DNA of 50,970 bases from Kitasatospora phosalacinea (GCF_030268885.1 NZ_BSSA01000027.1:1-50970); one strand, 5' to 3'; positions 19,099 through 27,262 are shown, counted from the first letter of the stretch. Notes: generated by a model not told the origin, from the sequence alone. Made by a program: numbers and translations.

Positions 19099-19283
19099 GC
19101 TACGGACGACGGCTGCTGGGCGTGCATTCGCGCCTGCGGCTGCCCGGCCGGAACGCGGCACCCCGGACGGCACGTCAGCTCCCCGGGTACACGGGTGGCG
19201 GCACCTGTACGGCGGTTGTTCCTGTCTGGCGGCTGGGTCTCGGCACCGCGCTGCGGGCGGGAAGACGAATACTGGGGCGACTG

Positions 19284-19323
19284 CGCCTGTGGGGGCGGCC
19301 CATATGGGCCGCCCCCACAGGCG
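19284..19323. terminator. 40-bp perfect palindrome after tpg
   Basis: The 20 bases from 19284 (CGCCTGTGGGGGCGGCCCAT) are followed by their exact reverse complement, centred on CATATG. It lies 13 bp past the tpg stop codon on the minus strand, and also downstream of the TPR fragment on the plus strand. It is a natural bidirectional terminator. The complete absence of a loop is unusual. Confidence 0.7.
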
Positions 19324-19336
19324 GTTTGTCGGCCAG

Positions 19337-19900
19337 TCAGCTGTTCAGGTCGACGTCGTCGGTGTCGTACTCGAAGTCGTCCGGGCTGAAACCTCTGTAG
19401 GAGCCGCCGTTGAAGTAGTCGGCCAGGGCCTGGCCGATGACCTCGCGGACCTCGCCCTCGTCTTGGGCGAGGGCGAGGTCCGCGAGGGCGGCGGCCTGGT
19501 CGCCGGTGAGGTCGAGGTGGATGTCGCGGGCCCGGACGGCGTCCGAGCCCTGGATGTTGAAGGTGTGGGTGCGTCCGACCTGGGCGGTGATCCCGGAGCG
19601 GGGGCCGAGCTGGGCCAGCTGCCTGGCCCTGCGGGCGCGGCCGCGCTCGGTGGTCTGCACCTCGACGGCCTCTGTGCGCAGCCGTCCCTGGTGGGGTCCG
19701 GTGGGGTGGCGGCTGCCGTCGACCCAGCGCTGGACGGTGCGGGCGGAGACGCCGTAGGCGGCGGCCATGGCTCTGGTGTTGCCGCCGTATTTGCGTTCCC
19801 GGACCTGCCTGGCCTGGGGGGTGGTCTGGACGGGGGCCCGTCTGGAGGGGAACAGCGTCTCGCGGACCCTTCCGAACAGGCCCCGGAATCCGCCGGCCAT
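19337..19900 (-). CDS. tpg: Telomere terminal protein (Tpg-like)
   Basis: This is a 187-aa protein. Tpg proteins are attached to the 5' ends of linear Streptomyces replicons and prime telomere end-patching with Tap. The sequence shows an N-terminal helical part and an HTH (MAAAYGVSARTVQRWVDGSR, about residues 45-64). A basic middle follows, then RARDIHLDLTGDQAAALADL and GEVREVIGQALADYFNGGSY. The acidic C-terminus FEYDTDDVDLNS matches the D-I-E-Y/F-x-D-D ending typical of Tpg. Length fits the usual 180-190 aa. Its ATG overlaps the tap stop by one base (TGATG), the standard tap-tpg arrangement. The call rests on pattern and context, not a search. Confidence 0.85.
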   Translation of the reverse strand: MAGGFRGLFGRVRETLFPSRRAPVQTTPQARQVRERKYGGNTRAMAAAYGVSARTVQRWVDGSRHPTGPHQGRLRTEAVEVQTTERGRARRARQLAQLGPRSGITAQVGRTHTFNIQGSDAVRARDIHLDLTGDQAAALADLALAQDEGEVREVIGQALADYFNGGSYRGFSPDDFEYDTDDVDLNS

Positions 19901-21828
19901 CAGTTCTCACCTTCCTTCTGCTCGTCGGTGCTCTCGGTGCCGCTGGTCTCGGAGGCCCGCTCGGGGCCGGTGTAGGTGCCGTCGGTGGCGTAGGAGTGGG
20001 TCAGCTTGGAGGGGTGCTCGCGCCGCTCCATCGCCTTCACCGCCTCCTGCAATGGGATCGACGACTCGTGCTTGTGCGAGTCGGGGGCGATGCCCAGGCG
20101 CAGCGCGCCCGGTACCGGGGAGCCGTCGTCCTTGAGGGGCAGGAGTTCGAGCGGGGACGGGGCGTCGGTGGCGTAGAGGTAGGAGTCGACGTTGACCGCG
20201 AACGGGGCCCGGCCGGTGAGCAGGTAGGTCTTGCGCATGCGGCGGTGGGCGGCGATGCGGGCGGCGGCGATGATGTGGAAGCGGATCTCCGGCCGATACG
20301 ACCAGGAGGCGGCGACCTTCTCCAGCCACTGCTCGTCGTCGAGGTGGCGGGCGGAGTCGGACCACTTCCCGATCCCGCCCTTGTAAATGTTCTTGTACAG
20401 GGAGCCCAGCGTCAGGGCGTTCGCCTGCACCGCGTCGGTGCCGACCTCCTTGTGGACCGCGTACGCGGTGAGGAACTCCTCCGGGCCCTGGCCGTCGGCC
20501 AGGCCGAGGTCGGCGTAGACCCGCTTGTAGCCGCCGCGCACCCGGGTCGTCCACTCCTTGAGCAGCGGCGCGGTGTGGGTGGACAGGTACGCCTCGGTGA
20601 TGGTGGCCGGGTCGAAACCGTACATGCTGGCCATGTAGGCGACGGTGGGGGTGGCGTACCAGCCGGGCCCGGTGGCCGGGCGGCCGTGGAAGGTGGCGGG
20701 GTGCGGCAGCAGCTCGTCGACCTCGACGCCGGTGAAGTCCGCGAGCCACAGGCCCGCGGTTTTGCCCTTGCCCCAGGACGGGTTGCTCACGTGCTCCAGC
20801 TCGCCGATCGGCAGCGGCGGGGAGTCGGTCACCGACAGGTAGGAGGCGCAGACGTCGACCGCGACCGCGAACGAGCGCGCGGCTTCCTCGTCGGTGAGCT
20901 GCCGGGCCCACCACTTGTAGTCCTCCTCCTCGCACACCGCCCGGCCCTGGGAGAGGAGTTCGTGGGTGAGGGGGTGGCGGGCGCCGGCCGCGATGGGTAC
21001 GCACCGGTCCCCGGCCGGGAGCGCGCCCTCGCGCAGGTGCGAGGACCACTCCCCCGTTGCCTCGTCCTCGGTCCACTCCACCCGCGGGCGGACCGCGTCC
21101 AGGTGCAGCATCGCGGTGGAGGCGGTGGTCGCGCCCGGGGCGACGCCGAGGTCGGCGGTGAAGGCCCGGTAGCGGTGGGCGAACGTCTGCCCGTCCCGGG
21201 TGCCGTCGGGGGCGGTGGCGAGCGGGGCGGCGAGCGCGCTGACGGCCTGCTGCCGGGCATCTCCCTGGCCCAGCCACGGCGCGACGGTCACCTGCTGTGA
21301 GGTCTTCGGCCCGCCCGCCGACCCAGCGCGACGGAACGCCCGGAACATCGGCCCGATGCTCTCGGAGACCTCCATGCCCACGGCCGCGGCGGCCTTCGCG
21401 AGCTTGGCCTGCAGCGCGTTCAGCGCCTTGTCCGTGCTCGGCAGCGTGGCGGGCAGGCCGAGCTGCTTGAGGGCGGCGGCGGTCAGGCACACCGCGCCGT
21501 CCCCGCCCCGGCCCTGCGGGTGGGCGCGCTCGACGCGCAGCGGCAGCCCGGTGCCCAGCCACGCGAACCAGTCCGCCAGCTTCGGCCCGGCCGGGACCGG
21601 CGCGCCTGGCCCTACACCGCCTCGGCGCCGGGGACGATGACGTTTCCAGGGCCTGCTGGGCCCGGCTGGCGGCGCCCTTTCCGGCGCGGCGCAGCCCGGC
21701 CTTGGCGTACTGCTCGACCATGCCGGTCGAGGCACAGTCCCCGCCGGTGATGACCTGGATCTCGGGGGCGCTGTGGCCGGCCGCGCCGAGGTCGGCGGGC
21801 ATTCCGGCGCGCAGGAGTTCAGCGCCAC
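19900..21828 (-). CDS. tap: Telomere-associated protein (Tap-like), altered N-terminus
   Basis: Tap recruits Tpg to telomeric 3' overhangs. Recognisable Tap-like sequence begins near 21615 (KLADWFAWLGTGLPLRVERA, CLTAAALKQLGLPATLP). It runs through TGPGWYATPTVAYMASMYGF, YADLG, SLYKNIYKGGIGKWSDS and LRLGIAPDSHKHE to the end. The family's N-terminal XRE-type HTH and first domain are absent. The frame instead opens at GTG 21828, overlapping the end of the NUDIX gene, with about 70 residues of Arg/Pro-rich sequence that looks out of frame. Other frames of 21605-21825 read more protein-like (for example EIQVITGGDCASTGMVEQY). The gene is probably 5'-truncated, and function without the HTH is doubtful. 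It is coupled to tpg by TGATG. Confidence 0.75.
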   Translation of the reverse strand: MALNSCAPECPPTSARPATAPPRSRSSPAGTVPRPAWSSSTPRPGCAAPERAPPAGPSRPWKRHRPRRRGGVGPGAPVPAGPKLADWFAWLGTGLPLRVERAHPQGRGGDGAVCLTAAALKQLGLPATLPSTDKALNALQAKLAKAAAAVGMEVSESIGPMFRAFRRAGSAGGPKTSQQVTVAPWLGQGDARQQAVSALAAPLATAPDGTRDGQTFAHRYRAFTADLGVAPGATTASTAMLHLDAVRPRVEWTEDEATGEWSSHLREGALPAGDRCVPIAAGARHPLTHELLSQGRAVCEEEDYKWWARQLTDEEAARSFAVAVDVCASYLSVTDSPPLPIGELEHVSNPSWGKGKTAGLWLADFTGVEVDELLPHPATFHGRPATGPGWYATPTVAYMASMYGFDPATITEAYLSTHTAPLLKEWTTRVRGGYKRVYADLGLADGQGPEEFLTAYAVHKEVGTDAVQANALTLGSLYKNIYKGGIGKWSDSARHLDDEQWLEKVAASWSYRPEIRFHIIAAARIAAHRRMRKTYLLTGRAPFAVNVDSYLYATDAPSPLELLPLKDDGSPVPGALRLGIAPDSHKHESSIPLQEAVKAMERREHPSKLTHSYATDGTYTGPERASETSGTESTDEQKEGEN

Positions 21829-22355
21829 TGGTAGCTGGCGTCCGTCATCGTGACCAGCAGCACTGGTTCGGCGGCCGCGGGCGGGGCCTGGGTGGTGACG
21901 GCGGCGACCAGATGCTCCCCGAGAGCTGGGTAGAGGTGCGCTCCGGCAAGGTCGGCCGGGGGCAGCCAGAGCACTTCGGGGTCGTCCTCCGCGTTCAGCT
22001 CGGCTGGGGCGACGCCTTCGGCGAGCGGCTTCGACAGGTGGATGACGAAGACGAAGTGGCGGCGGCGGAACAGCCGACCCTCTCCCGGGCGACGGGTTTC
22101 CTGGTGCTGCTCGAACCGCGGCACCAGGCTAACGTCGTCGACGGCCAGGCCGAGCTCCTTGCGCAGTTCGCGCCGCAGTGCCGCGGCGAGCTGCTCGCCC
22201 TCAGCCACCAGCCCGCCCGGGAGCGTGTGCTGCACGCCGCCGGGCCGGTGACGGTGGATCACACAGACCCTGCCGCCGGGGTCGACCAGCGCCGCGCACA
22301 CCCGCACCGGCACCCCGTCCGCCGCGCCGTCCCAGGCGCTAGTCACCGTGTTCAC
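21819..22355 (-). CDS. NUDIX hydrolase, copy 1
   Basis: This is a 178-aa NUDIX-fold protein that would hydrolyse a nucleoside diphosphate derivative. The Nudix box is GGLVAEGEQLAAALRRELRK then ELGL. It departs from GX5EX7REUXEE: the position normally glutamate before EL is lysine (LRKELG), so metal binding may be weakened. VCVIHRHRPGGVQHTLPGG precedes it, and FEQHQETRRPGEGRLFRRRH is a family-specific loop. It is clearly paralogous to 26720-27262. The GTG start is shared by both copies (VNTVTS). It ends by overlapping the open frame that runs into tap. Confidence 0.85.
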   Translation of the reverse strand: MNTVTSAWDGAADGVPVRVCAALVDPGGRVCVIHRHRPGGVQHTLPGGLVAEGEQLAAALRRELRKELGLAVDDVSLVPRFEQHQETRRPGEGRLFRRRHFVFVIHLSKPLAEGVAPAELNAEDDPEVLWLPPADLAGAHLYPALGEHLVAAVTTQAPPAAAEPVLLVTMTDASYQWR

Positions 22356-22436
22356 CGTGCCGATGATGGCGCAGCAGCAGGGTTCGCGGTCGCGCCCTGC
22401 AGGGGCCGGGACGGAGCGGGGGCTGGAGTGGTGGTG

Positions 22437-23564
22437 TCAGTGCGGGGTGGGGTGTTCGCGGTGGCGTTGGAGGTAGAACTCGACGAACACCGCGACCTTG
22501 GCCCGCAGCGCCCAGGGGTCGAACGGCTTGACGATGAAGTCGACGGCGCCGGCCGCGTAGCCGCGCATGGAGTACTCGGGGTCGTTGCCGATGGCGGTGA
22601 GGAAGATGATCGGGATGTCCCGGGTACGGGCGCGGCGCTTGATGTGGGCGGCGGTCTCGTAGCCGTCCATGTCGGGCATCTGGACGTCGAGGAGTATGAC
22701 GGCGAAGTCGTCGGACTCCAGTAAGGCGCGCAGGGCGTCGGGACCGGAGGCGACGCTGACCATGTCGTACCCGTGGACGCCGAGGACGGCCTCCAGGGCC
22801 AGAAGGTTGGCGCCCTGGTCGTCGACCAGCAGCACCTTCGGGTGCAGGCCGCAGGCGAGCACGGGGGCATCCAGGGGGTCGACCAGGCTGACCAGTTCGG
22901 GGGCGGGCAGGAGGGTGCCCTGCCGCTGCTCGATGTGGACGAGCTGGCGCTCCAGCAGCTCGCAGCGGGCTTCGGCGAGCCCCGCCCGACGGCGGGTCTC
23001 CTCGAGCTCAGCAGCCATGTGGGCCAGGCCCGCGGCGAGAGTGTTGCGCTCCTGAAGGAGCGCGGCGTGGTCGGCGGCCGGATCGGGGTGCAGGGGAAGC
23101 TGGTCGCCGAGGTCGTTCTCCAGCTTCTTGAGCCGGTCGTCCAGGTCCGCGATGAGGCCGCGGGTGTCATCGACCGCGTGGTCGAGCCGCTCCTCCTGCG
23201 CCGTGGACTTGCGGGCCTCCTCGTCGGCGGCCTTCAGCTCCCCTGCCAGGTGCTGGACGGCCTGGCTGATCGAGGCGTTGGTCCGCAGCGCCGCCAGGTG
23301 CAGCGCCCTGATCCGCTGCTGCTCCCCTTCCTCGACGATGATCCCGTGGTCCTCGGCGAGGTGGCCGAACAAGTCCGCGACGAACCGCCAGGCCGGGATG
23401 CGGCTGCCGCCGAGGTAGCGCGAGAGCGTCCCCGGGTCGATGAAGCACCGCGACGCGTAGCGGCGCAGCGTCACGTTCAGTTCGAGGAACAGCTTGCGCA
23501 GTACCTCGGCGAAGGCGCGGCACTCGCTGTTGAGTCCCGCGTCCAGCGGCTGGAGCCCGCTCAT
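22437..23564 (-). CDS. HTH / coiled-coil / response-regulator receiver fusion
   Basis: This is a 375-aa protein. The N-terminal HTH domain (LRKLFLELNVTLRRYASRCF, DPGTLSRYLGGSRIPAWRFV, residues about 15-60) resembles XRE-like regulators of Streptomyces. A long helical region (about 85-225, rich in A/E/R/L heptads) is probably a coiled coil. The C-terminal REC domain (about 245-365) has all key residues: acidic pair in KVLLVDDQG, phospho-acceptor in VILLDVQMPDMDG, Thr in IIFLTA, Lys in DFIVKPFDP. No histidine kinase is nearby. Having the DNA-binding domain before the receiver is the reverse of normal response regulators. The ATG at 23562-23564 starts at MSGLQPLDAG. Confidence 0.88.
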   Translation of the reverse strand: MSGLQPLDAGLNSECRAFAEVLRKLFLELNVTLRRYASRCFIDPGTLSRYLGGSRIPAWRFVADLFGHLAEDHGIIVEEGEQQRIRALHLAALRTNASISQAVQHLAGELKAADEEARKSTAQEERLDHAVDDTRGLIADLDDRLKKLENDLGDQLPLHPDPAADHAALLQERNTLAAGLAHMAAELEETRRRAGLAEARCELLERQLVHIEQRQGTLLPAPELVSLVDPLDAPVLACGLHPKVLLVDDQGANLLALEAVLGVHGYDMVSVASGPDALRALLESDDFAVILLDVQMPDMDGYETAAHIKRRARTRDIPIIFLTAIGNDPEYSMRGYAAGAVDFIVKPFDPWALRAKVAVFVEFYLQRHREHPTPH

Positions 23565-23659
23565 CCCCACCCCTTCGGCCGGCCCCTTGCGGACCGGCGC
23601 ATCCCCCACCCCGGGTGCCCGGCCGGGCACCCGCACCATGTTCCCGCGGCCGTGGCCCG

Positions 23660-23869
23660 TCATGAAGAGGACTGGGAGTCGTCGTCGCCCGGGGCCGCGA
23701 CGAGCCGGTCGAAGAACGGCACCGCGAGGCCGAACGCTCCGGCCGCGTACAGGACGCACTGCGCACCGGGGGCGCCCGCCATGCGCGAGAGCACACCGGC
23801 GCCGATCCCGGTGAGCACCGCCAGCGTGAGCACCAGCGTCGACCTCAAGGAGAGCAGCGAACGCCGCAC
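23660..23869 (-). CDS. Small two-TM membrane protein
   Basis: This is a 69-aa protein with two hydrophobic segments (LVLTLAVLTGIGAGVLS and VLYAAGAFGLAVPFF), an Arg-rich N-terminus and an acidic Ser-rich tail (GDDDSQSSS). The GTG at 23869 is preceded by GGAGG at good spacing. It lies 95 bp upstream of the HTH-REC gene on the same strand and may be co-transcribed. No family is recognised. It resembles the small hypothetical membrane proteins that accompany streptomycete regulators. Confidence 0.6.
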   Translation of the reverse strand: MRRSLLSLRSTLVLTLAVLTGIGAGVLSRMAGAPGAQCVLYAAGAFGLAVPFFDRLVAAPGDDDSQSSS

Positions 23870-24249
23870 CTCATACCTCCGCACACCAAGCCGACCTCCC
23901 GGCCAGCTGCCAACATCCCGGCAGGAGAGCCGAGTTGGCAGAAGCATGTCGGAGCCGAAACCTGTTGCGCGCCCCGCAACACCCCGCAACAGAAGACGGC
24001 AACAAGCGGCAACGGCGAGTCGGGGGCCGACGCACGGGACTTCCAAGTTCGCGCACTTCCAGGCCTGGCACGACACGGCCCCGGACGTGGCCAGCTGCTT
24101 GCGCGTCCTACGCGGTGAGACGACGCGCCCGGTCCCCTGGCCCCGGTGCTGCTCCCCACGGCATCCGCCGGTATTCCCCCCAGGGCGGCGACGGCGGGCG
24201 CCCTGCGGGCTCCGGACGCGTTGTCAGTACGCGCTGGCACCCTGCCCCT
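23870..24249. promoter_or_regulatory. Divergent intergenic region with spaced GCAAC repeats
   Basis: This spacer separates the small membrane protein gene (minus) from the endonuclease gene (plus) and should carry both promoters. GCAAC occurs at 23976, 23986, 23999 and 24009, with an inverted GTTGC at 23964. Intervals of 10-13 bp are close to one helical turn. The first two form a CCCGCAAC direct repeat very like the one at 29382-29400. An operator is a reasonable guess; no gene is seen here. Confidence 0.45.
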
Positions 24250-25491
24250 GTGCTGATCCCCCTTGCCGCCGCCCGGACGAGGGCCGCGTCCGTGCTCACC
24301 GCCCCTGTGCTGCGCTTCGCCGCCGACGGCCTCCACTCCGACGTCCTCAAGGACACCGGCCACATGTACCTGGGCGCCACCGCGCTGCCGGGCGTCAAGC
24401 GCAGTGGCATCTGGCACGTCGACCAGGACCTGCTCGACGCAGCGCTGCAGGAACTCGCGGCGGTGGCCGCCGCACCGGGCCGGCTCGTCCCGCTCAAGCT
24501 GCCGTGGACGGACCTGAACCGGGACAGCCGCTTCAACGACGACTGGCGCCTGGCCGTCCAGGGCGAACTCGTCGACCGCGCCGCCCGGGCCCACCGCCGC
24601 CCACCGGCCGCCCGTCTCATCGACACCGGCCTCGCTCCCGCGGCGCAGCGCCGGGCGGTGAAGGAGCTCGACCGTCTGCTCTGGGGTGAGCGGGAGCCGG
24701 ACGGCCGTGGCCCGCTGGTGGTGGCCGGGGTTGTGGTGATGGAGGTGGTGCGGCGCCGGGCCGGGGCGTGGAGCATCCCCGCGCGGTGGGCGGAGGTGCT
24801 GGACGGGTGGCGGGCCGAGCACGTGGCGCTGCTGGCGCGGGCGCAGCGGTGCGCGGGGTGCGGCGCGGTGGAGGACCGCTCCCCGCGGACGATGGCGGCC
24901 CGGGCGCGGCAGAACCTCGACTGGCGCTCCTCCGGCGCGGAGGGCTGGATCACCCAGTGCCCGGCCTGCGCAGAAGGTGGGCACCTCTTGTACGGCGGTT
25001 CGATGCGGGGCGTGCGCTACACCAGCGAGCGGCGGCGGGCGACGCGCGCCGACAGCTATCTGTGCGCGGTGTGCGGGCTGCGGCAGGCCGCCGTCTGGGA
25101 CCACTGCCACGAGATGGGCCATGACTTCGTCCGCGGGCCGGCCTGCGCGAGCTGCAACCAGGCCGAACGCTCCCAGCATGGCATCTGGCGGACCTTCTGG
25201 AACCACGGCCCGGCCGTGAGGCACCTACTGGAGTGCAACGGCTGCCGCACCACCGGCAGCCTTCCGCCCCGGCACCTGGCGGCGCTGGCCGCCGCCCGAC
25301 TCAGCGCCACCGCGCGGCACGACCGCTGCCCCACCGAACCCTCGACCGTTCTCGAGCAACTGCCCGGCGGGGACTTCCTCGCCCACCTGCACTGCGCAGC
25401 CCACCCGGGCCGGGAGGCCCGCTGGGAGGAGACCCTCGACGCGGCGACGGCCCTGGGGTGGGTCGCAGACCTGGCAGCCGAGCACTCCTGA
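24250..25491 (+). CDS. Endonuclease VII-like HNH protein
   Basis: This is a 413-aa protein. The C-terminal half holds a recombination-endonuclease-VII-type zinc/HNH module: YLCAVCGLRQAAVWDHCHEM, then FVRGPACASCNQAE, giving CxxC ... DHCH ... CxxCN. Further Cys pairs (CAGCGAVED, CPACAEGG, LECNGCRTT) suggest additional zinc sites. The N-terminal half (VLRFAADGLHSDVLKDTG ... RSGIWHVDQDLLDAAL) is not recognised. T4 endonuclease VII itself resolves branched DNA; whether this protein does is inference. GTG 24250 is chosen because the upstream frame is Arg/Pro-rich junk. The gene faces opposite to nearly all its neighbours. Confidence 0.75.
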   Translation: MLIPLAAARTRAASVLTAPVLRFAADGLHSDVLKDTGHMYLGATALPGVKRSGIWHVDQDLLDAALQELAAVAAAPGRLVPLKLPWTDLNRDSRFNDDWRLAVQGELVDRAARAHRRPPAARLIDTGLAPAAQRRAVKELDRLLWGEREPDGRGPLVVAGVVVMEVVRRRAGAWSIPARWAEVLDGWRAEHVALLARAQRCAGCGAVEDRSPRTMAARARQNLDWRSSGAEGWITQCPACAEGGHLLYGGSMRGVRYTSERRRATRADSYLCAVCGLRQAAVWDHCHEMGHDFVRGPACASCNQAERSQHGIWRTFWNHGPAVRHLLECNGCRTTGSLPPRHLAALAAARLSATARHDRCPTEPSTVLEQLPGGDFLAHLHCAAHPGREARWEETLDAATALGWVADLAAEHS

Positions 25492-25561
25492 CCCCGGCAC
25501 GGCGTGCGCCACCCAGGCCAACCGCCGCACCGCCCTTCCCTGCTCGGCGCCCCGTTCGAAA

Positions 25562-25765
25562 TCAGGCCTGCGAAGCCAGGTAGCCGTGGCCCAGCGGGCG
25601 CCGCCCGTTCGAAGACACCGTCGCGGCCACGGCCGGGGCGGGGGCCGGCTCCAGGAACGGCGAGGACTCCACGGGCCGACGCGGCAGGCCGTCGGGCACG
25701 ACGGGCTCATCGACAGCGGAGGAGGAGAACAGGGGCTGCCCCAGCGGGCTGCGGTCAACGCTCAT
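25562..25765 (-). CDS. Small hypothetical protein
   Basis: This 67-aa protein starts MSVDRSPLGQPLFSSSAVDE and has a Pro/Ala-rich middle ending GRRPLGHGYLASQA. It has no membrane segment, Cys or recognisable motif. The ATG at 25763-25765 is the only good start. It lies convergent to the endonuclease gene. The sequence looks like a disordered small protein; a spurious frame cannot be excluded. Confidence 0.4.
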   Translation of the reverse strand: MSVDRSPLGQPLFSSSAVDEPVVPDGLPRRPVESSPFLEPAPAPAVAATVSSNGRRPLGHGYLASQA

Positions 25766-25815
25766 GGCCCCAGTCTGTCCTCCCGCCACCGGCCCAACCC
25801 CACCAGGCCGTGCGA

Positions 25816-26274
25816 CTACACGTGGGTGTCGGGCTGGAAGCGGCGGTTTCCCTGGAGCTGCCCGCCAGCGGGAGCAGTGCCGACACACGCCACGAACAGC
25901 CTCCACCGGTCCGCCGTGTCGATCGTGACGCCGTAGCGGACCGCCGGCGGCTGCGGGCGGGTGCTGTAGCGCTCGGCGCGCAACACGTGGCCCTGTTCGG
26001 CACCGGCGGCCAGCGCGGTCAGCAGCGCCTGCTCAACGTCCGCCGTCGCTGCCTTCCCTCCGGTCAGCTCCGGTACGGGCTGCGGACCGAGCCCGTCCGC
26101 GCCCTCGGGAGTGGCGGTGTTGCTGGCCCCGGTGATCGTCCAGTAGACGGTGCCCGCCCCGGAGACGGTGACCACCACCCCGTATGGGCTCTCGGACCAG
26201 GGCTGCGCCGAGGCGATGCCGGGCACCGAGGGAAGGTGGTTGACGAGGGTGCGCTGCAGCTCAAGGGGGGTCAC
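25816..26274 (-). CDS. Hypothetical protein
   Basis: This is a 152-aa soluble protein beginning MTPLELQRTLVNHLPSVPGI. It shows strands typical of an alpha/beta fold (YGVVVTVSGAGTVYWTITG, AVRYGVTIDTADRWRLFVAC) and a helix DVEQALLTALAAGAEQGHVL. The amino-acid mix and lack of overlap with better frames support a real gene. No family is recognised. It stands in a run of small minus-strand genes between two NUDIX copies. Confidence 0.6.
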   Translation of the reverse strand: MTPLELQRTLVNHLPSVPGIASAQPWSESPYGVVVTVSGAGTVYWTITGASNTATPEGADGLGPQPVPELTGGKAATADVEQALLTALAAGAEQGHVLRAERYSTRPQPPAVRYGVTIDTADRWRLFVACVGTAPAGGQLQGNRRFQPDTHV

Positions 26275-26403
26275 CGCCGGAGCCTACCTGCGCGCTGCTA
26301 CAGCCACGGCGGGCAGGGTCCGTTTCCGCCGGGATTCACCGGCCCGCCGTACGCGGCCGCCGTCCCGCCCTTGTCGGCAGGAACAGCTCCCTGGGCCTCT
26401 CGC

Positions 26404-26679
26404 CTACGCTGAGTCGCCCTGCCAGTCCCACCGGAGCGGGTCGCCGGGGCGCGGCTCGTAGTGGGCGCGGCCGCCAGCGCCGTAGCGGCCCAGCGGCGTG
26501 ATCAGCGCGGCCCCGCACTCCAGCTGGTCGGCGTCCCAGCCGGTGACGTCCACCAGGAGGCCGTCCAGCGGGCCGCCCACCAGCTCCCGGTACTCGCAGC
26601 CCGGGCGTGGGCCGGGATCCTCACCGGGTTCGGCGCCGTAGACCCGGCCACGCAGCAGCTGCTCGTCCCTTTCATCCAT
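26404..26679 (-). CDS. Small hypothetical protein
   Basis: This is a 91-aa acidic protein starting MDERDEQLLRGRVYGAEPGE, with GCEYRELVGGPLDGLLVDVT and ending HYEPRPGDPLRWDWQGDSA. The core GGPLDG....V with a late YxxR/P resembles small uncharacterised actinobacterial proteins that follow NUDIX or kinase genes. No catalytic motif is visible. It begins 41 bp after the NUDIX copy 2 stop and is probably co-transcribed with it. Confidence 0.55.
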   Translation of the reverse strand: MDERDEQLLRGRVYGAEPGEDPGPRPGCEYRELVGGPLDGLLVDVTGWDADQLECGAALITPLGRYGAGGRAHYEPRPGDPLRWDWQGDSA

Positions 26680-26719
26680 CAGGTCAGGGTGACACCGTGG
26701 GCCGACAGCGCGCAGGCGA

Positions 26720-27262
26720 TCAGCGCCACCGGAAGGTGGCGTCCGTCATCGCGGCCAGCAGCGTCGGCGCGGCGGCCGCGGGCGGGACCTGGGTGGTGAC
26801 GGCGTCGACCAAGCGCTCGCCGACGTCCGGGTAGAGGTGCGCGCCGGCCAAGTCGGAGGGCAGCAGCCAGACCACCTCGGTCGCGTCTTCGGCGTCCAGC
26901 TCGACCAGGGCGACGTCTTCGACGGGCGGGCGCGGCAGGTGCGCGACGTAGACGAGGTGACGGCGCCGGAACAGCGGGCCTTCTCCCGGGCGGCGGGTTT
27001 CCTGGTGCTGCTCGAACCGCAGGACCAGGTCGACGTCCTCGACGGCCAGGTCCAAGCCGAGCTCTTCCCGGATCTCCCGGCGCAGCGCGTCGGTCGGCTG
27101 CTCCCCGAAGCCGACCAGACCGCCAGGGAGCGAGTGCTGTACGCCGCGGGGCCGGTGACGGCGGATCACGCAGATGCGACCGTCCGGGGCGACCAGCACT
27201 GCGCACGCCCGCACCGGCACGTCGCCCGCCGCGCCGTCCTGGACGCTCGTCACCGTGTTCAC
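26720..27262 (-). CDS. NUDIX hydrolase, copy 2
   Basis: This is a 180-aa protein with the Nudix box GGLVGFGEQPTDALRREIRE then ELGLDL, matching GX5EX7REUXEEXGU well. RICVIRRHRPRGVQHSLPGG precedes it. The loop FEQHQETRRPGEGPLFRRRH is shared with copy 1 at 21819-22355, and the two proteins agree over their whole length. Unlike copy 1 it keeps the second Glu of the REXXEE motif, so it is the likelier active enzyme. Substrate unknown. It lies 81 bp downstream of the PIMT-like methyltransferase. Confidence 0.88.
   Translation of the reverse strand: MNTVTSVQDGAAGDVPVRACAVLVAPDGRICVIRRHRPRGVQHSLPGGLVGFGEQPTDALRREIREELGLDLAVEDVDLVLRFEQHQETRRPGEGPLFRRRHLVYVAHLPRPPVEDVALVELDAEDATEVVWLLPSDLAGAHLYPDVGERLVDAVTTQVPPAAAAPTLLAAMTDATFRWR

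Noticed and set aside
19284..19323. Telomere end sequence
   Set aside because: Streptomyces telomeres show a series of palindromes at a DNA end. Here there is one internal palindrome directly after a stop codon.
23935..24249. N-terminal extension of the endonuclease gene
   Set aside because: It is composed of Arg/Pro/Ser runs, overlaps the repeat-rich promoter region, and no family features appear before GTG 24250.
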